Assembly (NCBI GenBank): GCA_002482765.1
Contig: DLGP01000137.1
Span: forward strand, 267 to 6,414
Length of the DNA stretch: 6,148 nt
Direction of reading: 5' to 3'
Source of the DNA: Alphaproteobacteria bacterium UBA7691
Lineage (GTDB): Bacteria > Pseudomonadota > Alphaproteobacteria > Ferrovibrionales > Ferrovibrionaceae
The translations under genes and the position numbers were made by a program. Below, piece after piece: positions 1 through 6,148 of the stretch (the first letter of the stretch is position 1; each line of letters starts with the position of its first letter). The notes below the pieces were generated by a model. That model made no database searches. It saw only the letters and a list, made by a program, of their open reading frames with translations, and was not told where the DNA came from.

Positions 1-4
1 CTAG

Positions 5-562
5 AAGCTGGGCTGGAATTCGCAGCCAACCGCGATGGTGATCTTCGAGGATTGCCGGGTGCCGAAGCTCAACCGCATCGGCGCCGAGGGTGAGGGCTTC
101 AAGATTGCCATGGCCGGCCTGGATGGCGGACGGCTGAATATCGGTGCCTGTTCGATTGGCGCCGCCAAGGCCTGCCTCACCCTGGCGCGTGAGCATGTTG
201 CCACGCGCAAGCAGTTCGGCAATGCCATCGCCAATTTCCAGGCCACCCAGTTCAAGCTGGCCGATATGGCCACCGACCTGGCCGCCGCCCGGCTGATGAT
301 CCGCAATGCCGCTGCCATGCTGGATGCAAAACATCCGGAAGCAACAATGTATTGCGCCATGGCCAAGCGCTTTGCCACCGATGCCGGCTTTGCCATCTGC
401 AATGAAGCTCTGCAACTGCATGGCGGCTATGGCTATCTGAAGGATTATCCGGTGGAGCGTTTCCTGCGTGACAGCCGGGTGCATCAGATCCTGGAAGGCA
501 CCAATGAAATCATGCGCGTGATCGTGTCGCGCGCGCTGCTCTCGGGCAGTTTTCTGGATTGA
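5..562 (+). CDS. Acyl-CoA dehydrogenase, isobutyryl-CoA dehydrogenase type (C-terminal half, partial at 5' end)
   Basis: This is the C-terminal part (185 residues) of an FAD-dependent acyl-CoA dehydrogenase; complete family members have about 380-390 residues. Visible family marks are KLGWNSQPT at the left edge, VIFEDCRVP, the FAD-contacting RKQFG (206-220), the QLHGGYGYLKDYPVERFLRDSR stretch around 413-478, and ILEGTNEIMR, whose Glu codon at 494-496 is the expected catalytic base. From memory the fragment follows human ACAD8 (isobutyryl-CoA dehydrogenase) closely throughout, which favours isobutyryl-CoA to methacrylyl-CoA in valine catabolism. Short-branched or 2-methylbutyryl-CoA could also be the substrate. 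The hydrolase and mmsB downstream support the valine role. Oddity: the codon just before KLGWNSQPT is TAG (2-4), where relatives carry Lys. The first in-frame ATG (35) lies inside the conserved domain and is not a credible native start, so I treat the gene as cut by the window edge, with either an edge error or a nonsense mutation. Confidence 0.9.
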   Translation, partial: KLGWNSQPTAMVIFEDCRVPKLNRIGAEGEGFKIAMAGLDGGRLNIGACSIGAAKACLTLAREHVATRKQFGNAIANFQATQFKLADMATDLAAARLMIRNAAAMLDAKHPEATMYCAMAKRFATDAGFAICNEALQLHGGYGYLKDYPVERFLRDSRVHQILEGTNEIMRVIVSRALLSGSFLD

Positions 563-567
563 GTGAA

Positions 568-1620
568 ATGACCATGAGCGATGAAATCCTGTTTTCCGTG
601 CAGAATGGGCTGGGCATCATCCAGCTTAACCGCCCGGCGGCGCTGAACGCCCTGAACCATGCCATGTGTGTGCCGCTGGAGCAGCATCTGCGCGCCTGGG
701 CCAATGATGCGGCAGTTAAGGCCGTGCTGATCAAGGGCACCGGCGAGAAGGCGTTCTGTGCCGGCGGCGATATCCGCCGCCTGGCCGATACCGGGCCGGA
801 AGGGCATGACTATCGCCGCAATTTCTGGGGCGACGAATATCGCGCCAATACCGTGATTGCGGAATATCCCAAGCCGTTCATCGCGCTGATCGATGGCATC
901 TTCATGGGCGGCGGCGTTGGCCTGTCCGTGCATGGCAGCCATCGTGTGGTGAGCGAGCAGGTGCTGTTTGCCATGCCGGAAACCGGCATCGGCCTGTTCC
1001 CCGATGTTGGCGGCACCTATTTCCTGCCGCGCCTGCCGGGTGAACTTGGTACATATCTGGGCCTGACCGGCGCGCGGCTGAAATCCGCCGATGTGCTGGG
1101 CACCGGCATCGCCACCCATTGTGTGAAGCGCGCCGACCATGCCGCGCTGGAAGCGGCATTGGTGGCAGCAGCTTTGCCTGACAAGGCCGCAGTGGATGCG
1201 GTGATTGCCGGCTTTGCGCATGATCCCGGCCCGGCGCCGATCCTGGCGCAATTGCCGCTGATCGACCGGCTGTTTGCCGGTGCCAGCGTTGCCGAGATCA
1301 TGCAGGCGCTGGAAGCCGATGCGCCCTGGGGCCAGGAGCAGGCCAAGTTGATCCGCAGCAAGTCGCCCACCTCGGTGAAGCTGACCTTTGCGCAATTGCG
1401 CCGTGGTAAGCACCTGAATTTCCGCGATTGCATGATCCTGGAATGGCGCATGTGCAACCATGTGGCTGCCGGGCATGATTTTTATGAAGGCGTGCGCGCC
1501 GTTATCATCGACAAGGACCATGCGCCGCGCTGGCAGCCGGCAACGCTGGAAGCTGTGGATGATGCCTATATCGAGGGCTATTTTGCGCCCTTGCCGGATG
1601 GCGACCTGCGCTTCGCCTAA
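568..1620 (+). CDS. 3-hydroxyisobutyryl-CoA hydrolase (crotonase superfamily)
   Basis: The enzyme hydrolyses 3-hydroxyisobutyryl-CoA to free 3-hydroxyisobutyrate and CoA, the valine-pathway step that releases CoA early. The protein has 350 residues, longer than a plain hydratase (about 260), as expected for this family. Seen: oxyanion-hole residues in FCAGGD (A65) and GGG (114-116), then VGLSVHG; MPETGIGLFPDVGG with E138 and D146, spaced as the catalytic Glu/Asp pair of human HIBCH; and the extended C-terminal region (SPTSVKLTFAQL, RDCMILEWRM, DFYEGVRAVIIDKD, APRW) that separates hydrolases from hydratases. The position matching the first hydratase Glu is Gly118, as in other hydrolases. Start is uncertain: ATG 568 (used here, 5 bp after the previous stop), ATG 574 (preceded by GAGTGA) or TTG 559 (4-bp overlap with the dehydrogenase). 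The tight spacing implies co-transcription and probably translational coupling. Confidence 0.92.
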   Translation: MTMSDEILFSVQNGLGIIQLNRPAALNALNHAMCVPLEQHLRAWANDAAVKAVLIKGTGEKAFCAGGDIRRLADTGPEGHDYRRNFWGDEYRANTVIAEYPKPFIALIDGIFMGGGVGLSVHGSHRVVSEQVLFAMPETGIGLFPDVGGTYFLPRLPGELGTYLGLTGARLKSADVLGTGIATHCVKRADHAALEAALVAAALPDKAAVDAVIAGFAHDPGPAPILAQLPLIDRLFAGASVAEIMQALEADAPWGQEQAKLIRSKSPTSVKLTFAQLRRGKHLNFRDCMILEWRMCNHVAAGHDFYEGVRAVIIDKDHAPRWQPATLEAVDDAYIEGYFAPLPDGDLRFA

Positions 1621-1636
1621 ATCATAACGATAAAAC

Positions 1637-1645
1637 GGGAGAGAG
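1637..1645 (+). promoter_or_regulatory. Ribosome binding site of mmsB
   Basis: The purine run GGGAGAGAG ends 2 bp before ATG 1648, and its GGGAG core lies 6 bp upstream. It sits in the 27-bp gap after the hydrolase stop and supports the 1648 start. The gap has no room for a terminator and shows no clear promoter. Confidence 0.6.
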
Positions 1646-1647
1646 AC

Positions 1648-2541
1648 ATGAACAGCATCGGTTTCATCGGCGTTGGCAATATGGGCGGGCCGATGGCGCG
1701 CAATCTGCTGAAAGCCGGCTTCAGCGTGAAGGCTTTTGACCTCAGCGCCGAAGCCGTGGCCGGCGTGGTTGCGGCCGGCGGCAGCAAGGCCGCCACAGCG
1801 CAGGAAGCCGCCACCGATGTGGATGCCGTGGTCACCATGCTGCCGGCCGGCAAGCATGTGCGCGATGTTTACACCGGTGCCAAGGGCATCCTGGCGGTGG
1901 CGCGCCCGAACACACTGTTTATCGACAGTTCAACAATCGACGTAAAGACGGCGCGCGAAGTGATTGCCGCTGCCGAAGCCAAGGGCATGCGCATGCTGGA
2001 TGCACCGGTTTCCGGCGGCGTGGCCGGGGCCGAGAATGCCGCGCTCACCTTCATGGTGGGTGGCGCTGCCGAAGCCTTTGCGGCGGCCAAGCCGCTGCTT
2101 GAAGCGATGGGCAAGAAGATCGTGCATGCCGGCGGTGCCGGCAACGGCCAGGTCGCCAAGGTGTGCAACAACATGGTGCTGGGCATCACCATGACCGCGA
2201 TCTCGGAAGCCTTTGTGATGGGTGAAAAGCTTGGTCTGGCACCACAGGCGATGTTTGACATTGTGTCGGCTTCGTCGGGTTCGTGCTGGGCGCTGATGAA
2301 CCATTGCCCGGTGCCGGGGCCGGTGCCGACCTCTGCCGCCAACCGCGATTACAAACCCGGTTTTGCCGCCGATCTGATGTTGAAGGACCTCAAGCTGTCG
2401 CAGGAAGCCTCACGCGCTGCCGGCGTTCCCACGCCGCTGGGTTCCGAGGCGACGGCGCTGTATTCCGAATTCGTCAATGCCGGCCATGGTGGCCTGGATT
2501 ATTCGGCGATTATCAAGAAGGTGCGCGGCGAGGCCGGCTGA
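1648..2541 (+). CDS. mmsB: 3-hydroxyisobutyrate dehydrogenase
   Basis: This NAD(P)-dependent beta-hydroxyacid dehydrogenase oxidises 3-hydroxyisobutyrate to methylmalonate semialdehyde. At 297 residues it has the normal family length. The N-terminal Rossmann domain begins IGFIGVGNMGGPMARNLL, with the dinucleotide-binding glycines G8, G10 and G13. Substrate-binding DAPVSGG is at 118-124. The catalytic stretch GNGQVAKVCNNM places the essential lysine at K171 and its partner at N175. The C-terminal helical domain has SSGSCWALMNHCPVPGP and DLMLKDLKLSQ, which separate 3-hydroxyisobutyrate dehydrogenases from tartronate semialdehyde reductases and other paralogues. It directly follows the hydrolase that makes its substrate. 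Its stop codon overlaps the next start by one base (TGATG at 2539-2543), so the downstream crotonase is likely translationally coupled. No motif residue appears to be missing. Confidence 0.95.
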   Translation: MNSIGFIGVGNMGGPMARNLLKAGFSVKAFDLSAEAVAGVVAAGGSKAATAQEAATDVDAVVTMLPAGKHVRDVYTGAKGILAVARPNTLFIDSSTIDVKTAREVIAAAEAKGMRMLDAPVSGGVAGAENAALTFMVGGAAEAFAAAKPLLEAMGKKIVHAGGAGNGQVAKVCNNMVLGITMTAISEAFVMGEKLGLAPQAMFDIVSASSGSCWALMNHCPVPGPVPTSAANRDYKPGFAADLMLKDLKLSQEASRAAGVPTPLGSEATALYSEFVNAGHGGLDYSAIIKKVRGEAG

Positions 2542-3326
2542 TGCTGAGTCTGGAGCGTCGCGGCCGGGTGGCTGTGCTGCGTTTTGATCGCGGCGACGGC
2601 CGCAATGCATTGTCGATCCAGGCGATGCGTGAATTGCGGGCGGCTTTTGAGGCTCTGGCTGCCGATGCTGCGCCGCCCAATGCACTGGTGCTGACCGGGG
2701 CGCCGACGGTGTTTTCGGTCGGTTTTGATCTGAAAGACCCAAGCGTGGTCAATATCGGCTCGGCCAGTATCCCGGAAAGGTTGCAGGGGCCGCTGGCTGG
2801 CGCTGCGATGTGCAAGGCGCTGGCCGGGCTGGAATGCTACACCATCGTGGCAATGGAAGGCTGGTGCCTGGGCGGCGGCCTGGCGTTGGCTGGCAGCGCC
2901 GACCTGCTGGTGGCAGGCGAGACGGCACGGCTGGGCCTTCCGGAAGTGGATCGCGGCATGAATCTGAGCTGGAATGCCTTGCCACGCCTGATCGGGCGCT
3001 GCGGCCCGGCGGCAGCGAAGCGGCTGGCGATCCTGGGTGAGACAATGGACGCCAAAACCATGCTCGCCTTGGGTGTGTTAGATGAGGTTGTTGCTGCTGG
3101 CGATGCGCTGAATCGCGCGCTGGCGCTCGCGGAAATCGCTGCTGCCAAGCCACCACTGGCCGTGCGGATGATTAAACGCGGTGCCAATGCTTATATGGAA
3201 GGGTTGATCCAGACCGCCTCTGCGCTGGATGCGGAGCAATTTGCGCTGATGACCATGACCGAGGATTTCGCGGAAAGTTTGGCGGCATTTTGCGCCAAAC
3301 GGGCACCTAATTTTGAGGGGCGCTGA
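2541..3326 (+). CDS. Enoyl-CoA hydratase/isomerase family protein (crotonase fold, single catalytic Glu)
   Basis: This 261-residue protein has the usual crotonase length. ATG 2541 overlaps the mmsB stop by one base and has GAGG (2530-2533) 7 bp upstream. The reading frame stays open much further 5', but that part lies over mmsB and does not look like a crotonase N-terminus. Seen: GRNALSIQAMREL near residue 20, the first oxyanion loop FSVGFDLKD (V60/G61), the second oxyanion loop GWCLGGGLALAG (GGG 111-113), and LPEVDRGMNLSWNALPRLIG with E135. Against rat enoyl-CoA hydratase, E135 matches Glu164, but the Glu144 position is Ala115 and the usual glycine-rich GAGGTQRL segment is replaced. One-glutamate crotonases include enoyl-CoA isomerases and other activities, so a plain hydratase is doubtful. 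By context it could act in branched-chain acyl-CoA breakdown, possibly on methacrylyl-CoA or another enoyl-CoA. The reaction is not established. Confidence 0.88.
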   Translation: MLSLERRGRVAVLRFDRGDGRNALSIQAMRELRAAFEALAADAAPPNALVLTGAPTVFSVGFDLKDPSVVNIGSASIPERLQGPLAGAAMCKALAGLECYTIVAMEGWCLGGGLALAGSADLLVAGETARLGLPEVDRGMNLSWNALPRLIGRCGPAAAKRLAILGETMDAKTMLALGVLDEVVAAGDALNRALALAEIAAAKPPLAVRMIKRGANAYMEGLIQTASALDAEQFALMTMTEDFAESLAAFCAKRAPNFEGR

Positions 3327-3351
3327 TTTCCATTTTGGACAGGAATGGAAA
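3327..3351. repeat. Inverted repeat directly after the operon's last stop codon
   Basis: TTTCCATT (3327-3334) and AATGGAAA (3344-3351) are perfect 8-bp inverted copies around a 9-base loop, starting on the first base after the crotonase stop. Two G-U pairs could extend the stem inward. It may end or protect the mRNA of the valine genes. No T tract follows on the + strand, so it is not a standard Rho-independent terminator. Confidence 0.4.
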
Positions 3352-3402
3352 AATTATGCCCTGATTCCTGGTAGCTTGTTGATTAACCAAATTAATTTCC
3401 AG

Positions 3403-3432
3403 TTGCGGTATTGCCGAAGCCCAGCGTATCAT
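3403..3432 (+). promoter_or_regulatory. Possible sigma-70-type promoter for the pentapeptide-repeat gene
   Basis: TTGCGG (3403-3408) and TATCAT (3427-3432) are separated by 18 bp. The -10 matches TATAAT at 5 of 6 positions and the -35 matches TTGACA only in its TTG. It sits in the 212-bp gap 3327-3538, which is clearly richer in A/T than the coding DNA around it. Transcription would start near 3439, giving a leader of about 100 bases to ATG 3539, or under 30 bases to the alternative GTG 3467. Beyond this and the inverted repeat I see no other feature in the gap. Confidence 0.3.
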
Positions 3433-3538
3433 CTTTGCAGACATATGAATCGGGTAGTGGGGCGGTGTGGCCGATGCTGCGCTGCGTTATTTAGCGTATC
3501 CGGTATCGTTTGGGGGATGGCGCTTGGCAGCGTCTGGC

Positions 3539-4777
3539 ATGGAAAACAGGCAGCGTCCGAAAGTCGGATATGGCGAACTGCTCGCAGCAATCGCCGACCA
3601 CGAAAAATACCGCCAGCGGTTGGCTGGCGGTCGGCGCTCGATTTTTCAGTTCCGTGATCTTTCCAATCTGACCATGGCCGGCGCCGATCTGGCCGGCGCC
3701 GATTTCACCGGCTGCAAGTTGCAGGGCGCCAATCTGGCCGAAACCAATCTGAGCCAGGCAGTTTTATATGCCTGCGATCTGCGCGGCGCCAATCTGCAAG
3801 GCGCCCGGCTGGAGCGCGCCGATCTGCGCGGCGCCAGCTTGCGCGGTGCCGATCTGACCGGGGCGCGGCTCTTGGATGCCGATATGCGCGATGGCGTGGT
3901 GGCCGAGCGCGACAAATATGGCAATGTGCATATCAAGAAGCCGGATCACGATCCGGTTGATCTGGGCGGCGCCAAGATGGCGGCAGCCGATCTGACCGGC
4001 GCCGACCTGTCTGGTGTCACCGCCGGGCGCACCGATTTCACCGATGCCATCATGATCAATTGTGTGCTGACGCGGGCCAATCTTTCGGCCGCGCGGCTGG
4101 AAGGCGCCAATCTTTCCGGGGCTGATCTTACCGGCGCCAACCTCAAGGATGCCACCCTGCGGGGTGCCGTGATGGTGGGCGCCAAGCTGGAAAATGCCTT
4201 GCTTTCCGGCGCCGATGTGCAGGATGTGCTCGACGACAGGCTGAAAGGCCGGCCGCTGGCCGAGCTCGGCGTGCCGATTGATACGGCGCTGAAGCAATAT
4301 GCGCTGTGGCTTGCCACTGGCGGCGAGGAAGGCCAGCTATTTGATTTCAGCGACCTTGATCTGCGCAGCATCGGCGCCCGCCCGGGCATTGTGCTGACCG
4401 GCGCCAATCTCAAGGGCTCGGTGTTGCAGGGGCTGAACCTGCAACGCGCCATGATGCAGGGCGCCAAGCTGATGGAAGCCGATCTGCGCGATTGCAATCT
4501 GATGGGGGCTGATCTGCGCGGTGCCAATATGGCCGGCGCGCAGATGGTGCGTGCCGATCTGCGCGATGCCAATCTCGGCCCATTGGTGATGCCGGGCAAC
4601 CGGCTGTTTCCGGCCAACATGACCGGCACCGTGCTGCGCGGCGCCGATATGCGCGGCGCCCAGCTCAAGAGCGCCGTGCTGGACGAGGCCGATCTGGCCC
4701 GCGCCATGCTGGATGGCGCCGATCTGACCGATTGCCGGCTGCCGGAAATGCCCGCTGGCGCCCGCAAGAAGCCCTGA
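3539..4777 (+). CDS. Pentapeptide-repeat protein, three repeat blocks
   Basis: The predicted protein has 412 residues and consists mainly of A(D/N)LXX pentapeptides, which fold into a right-handed quadrilateral beta-helix. I see a helical-looking N-terminal cap (about 1-40, with DHEKY), repeat block 1 (about 41-116), a charged loop (117-140), block 2 (141-227), a non-repeat linker (228-280) containing QYALWLATGGEEGQ, and block 3 (284-401) with a short basic tail. The linker echoes the N-terminal cap. Cys replaces the small Ala position of the repeat at 59, 79, 175, 319 and 399. No signal peptide, membrane segment or enzyme domain is visible, so it is probably cytoplasmic; the function is unknown. 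It is much longer than the roughly 200-residue Qnr/MfpA gyrase-binding proteins, and nothing specific ties it to them. Start is uncertain: ATG 3539 gives MENRQRPKV, which looks like a natural N-terminus. TTG 3524 (GGGGGA 6 bp upstream) and GTG 3467 are in-frame alternatives. Separate promoter-like DNA and unrelated content suggest it is independent of the valine genes. Confidence 0.88.
   Translation: MENRQRPKVGYGELLAAIADHEKYRQRLAGGRRSIFQFRDLSNLTMAGADLAGADFTGCKLQGANLAETNLSQAVLYACDLRGANLQGARLERADLRGASLRGADLTGARLLDADMRDGVVAERDKYGNVHIKKPDHDPVDLGGAKMAAADLTGADLSGVTAGRTDFTDAIMINCVLTRANLSAARLEGANLSGADLTGANLKDATLRGAVMVGAKLENALLSGADVQDVLDDRLKGRPLAELGVPIDTALKQYALWLATGGEEGQLFDFSDLDLRSIGARPGIVLTGANLKGSVLQGLNLQRAMMQGAKLMEADLRDCNLMGADLRGANMAGAQMVRADLRDANLGPLVMPGNRLFPANMTGTVLRGADMRGAQLKSAVLDEADLARAMLDGADLTDCRLPEMPAGARKKP
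3659..4741 (+). repeat. Degenerate 15-bp tandem repeat DNA encoding the pentapeptides
   Basis: Units resembling GGCGCCGATCTG plus one variable codon recur with 15-bp (and 30-bp) spacing in three blocks, about 3659-3886, 3959-4219 and 4388-4741. The reverse strand stays open over most of this stretch as a by-product of the repeat. Near-identical units make the region prone to slippage or assembly collapse, though the reading frame here is intact. Confidence 0.7.
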
Positions 4778-4778
4778 A

Positions 4779-4807
4779 CTGCTGTATTCCGTTAGCCTGC
4801 ATATGAT
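4779..4807 (+). promoter_or_regulatory. Weak promoter candidate upstream of pccB
   Basis: TATGAT (4802-4807) matches TATAAT at 5 of 6 positions. The hexamer 17 bp upstream, CTGCTG (4779-4784), matches TTGACA poorly. If used, transcription would start inside the inverted repeat 4807-4827 and give a leader of about 130 bases to pccB. A second, weaker pair is TTTTGC (4847-4852) with TATGCG (4870-4875), spaced 17 bp. Confidence 0.2.
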
Positions 4808-4827
4808 CGCGCAATTAAGCTGCGCGA
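4807..4827. repeat. 7-bp inverted repeat between the pentapeptide gene and pccB
   Basis: TCGCGCA (4807-4813) and TGCGCGA (4821-4827) are perfect inverted copies around the 7-base loop ATTAAGC, starting 30 bases after the pentapeptide-repeat stop. Four A residues follow rather than a T tract, so it is not a classic terminator. It could be an operator overlapping the start site of the weak promoter candidate, or an mRNA 3'-end hairpin. Confidence 0.4.
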
Positions 4828-4904
4828 AAAGCCGCTCCGCTGGCTATTTTGCACTGCACTACAGTATGCTATGCGATCCGTTGAGCGAATTCTAACGCGC
4901 GTAA

Positions 4905-4925
4905 GGCCCGTTTCCCCGGCGGGCC
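4905..4925 (+). promoter_or_regulatory. GC hairpin in the pccB leader
   Basis: GGCCCG (4905-4910) pairs perfectly with CGGGCC (4920-4925) around a 9-base loop. The stem ends 4 bases before the pccB Shine-Dalgarno run. An 8-bp palindrome, ACGCGCGT (4895-4902), sits just upstream. The hairpin could affect translation start, but no alternative structure that hides the Shine-Dalgarno is obvious by eye. Confidence 0.3.
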
Positions 4926-4929
4926 GCTG

Positions 4930-4938
4930 AAGGGGGAG
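4930..4938 (+). promoter_or_regulatory. Strong ribosome binding site of pccB
   Basis: AAGGGGGAG ends 4 bp before ATG 4943. It is the best Shine-Dalgarno match in the window and fixes the pccB start. Confidence 0.75.
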
Positions 4939-4942
4939 TGCA

Positions 4943-6148
<1,206 letters not shown>

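Noticed and set aside
484..1857. Long reverse-strand open frame (457 codons) opposite the hydrolase and the start of mmsB
   Set aside because: Its translation is rich in His, Gly, Arg and Ala with no family motif. It arises from the codon bias of the clearly recognisable + strand genes.
2283..2540. Upstream extension of the second crotonase frame across the end of mmsB
   Set aside because: The extension is an Arg/Ala-rich out-of-frame reading of conserved mmsB sequence, while ATG 2541 gives a standard crotonase N-terminus with a usable ribosome binding site.
3445..3657. Small open frame starting at ATG 3445
   Set aside because: It overlaps the pentapeptide gene out of frame, is rich in Arg, Ser and Trp, and lacks a good ribosome binding site or known motif.
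3659..4741. CRISPR array or non-coding tandem repeat
   Set aside because: The 15-bp periodicity is explained by an intact reading frame of A(D/N)LXX pentapeptides, and there are no constant repeats separated by unique spacers.
3646..4767. Reverse-strand open frames with SAP-like repeats opposite the pentapeptide gene
   Set aside because: The periodicity is the mirror of the 15-bp forward repeat. No start signal or independent motif supports a reverse gene.
3539..4777. Quinolone resistance (Qnr/MfpA-like) role for the pentapeptide-repeat protein
   Set aside because: Those proteins are about half this length with a different loop layout, and repeat content alone does not indicate gyrase binding.
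4848..4853. TTTGCA half-site (another at 3434-3439) resembling the TTTGCAAA-N4-TTTGCAAA site of the propionyl-CoA regulator PccR
   Set aside because: Only one incomplete half-site is present in each gap. The full paired motif is absent, so the match is likely chance.

Overview
The window is a GC-rich stretch with a strong G/C bias at third codon positions. It looks like the chromosome of an alphaproteobacterium, possibly Rhodospirillales-like. That placement rests on protein style and gene content and has not been tested. All six genes read on the + strand. The window opens inside one gene and closes inside another, so it may be a whole short contig.

Region 1 (1-3326) is a compact operon-like run for the middle of valine catabolism. 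It holds the C-terminal half of an isobutyryl-CoA dehydrogenase-type acyl-CoA dehydrogenase, a 3-hydroxyisobutyryl-CoA hydrolase, a 3-hydroxyisobutyrate dehydrogenase (mmsB) and a second crotonase-fold protein of unassigned reaction. The genes are 5 bp apart, 27 bp apart, and overlapping by 1 bp, which suggests co-transcription. The logic is isobutyryl-CoA to methacrylyl-CoA (dehydrogenase), then a hydratase step, then 3-hydroxyisobutyryl-CoA to 3-hydroxyisobutyrate (hydrolase) and on to methylmalonate semialdehyde (MmsB). The usual last enzyme, MmsA, is not in the window. The second crotonase lacks one of the two catalytic glutamates of a classical hydratase, so it cannot safely be called the missing hydratase.

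Region 2 (3327-3538) is visibly richer in A/T than its surroundings. It holds an inverted repeat right after the stop codon and a possible promoter, and it leads into Region 3.

Region 3 (3539-4777) is a 412-residue pentapeptide-repeat protein with three repeat blocks. A linker between blocks 2 and 3 resembles the N-terminal cap, which suggests internal duplication. Its function is unknown.

Region 4 (4778-4942) is a 165-bp gap with two small hairpins and a strong ribosome binding site. It leads into Region 5 (4943 to the end), the first 402 codons of the carboxyltransferase (beta) subunit of propionyl-CoA carboxylase (pccB). Valine breakdown ends in propionyl-CoA, so pccB fits metabolically with Region 1. 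The pentapeptide-repeat gene is the outsider.

I see no RNA gene, mobile element, CRISPR array or defence system, and no convincing new system. The most useful leads are the in-frame TAG at the left edge, the unassigned single-glutamate crotonase, the duplicated architecture of the pentapeptide protein, and the palindromic control-like elements before pccB.
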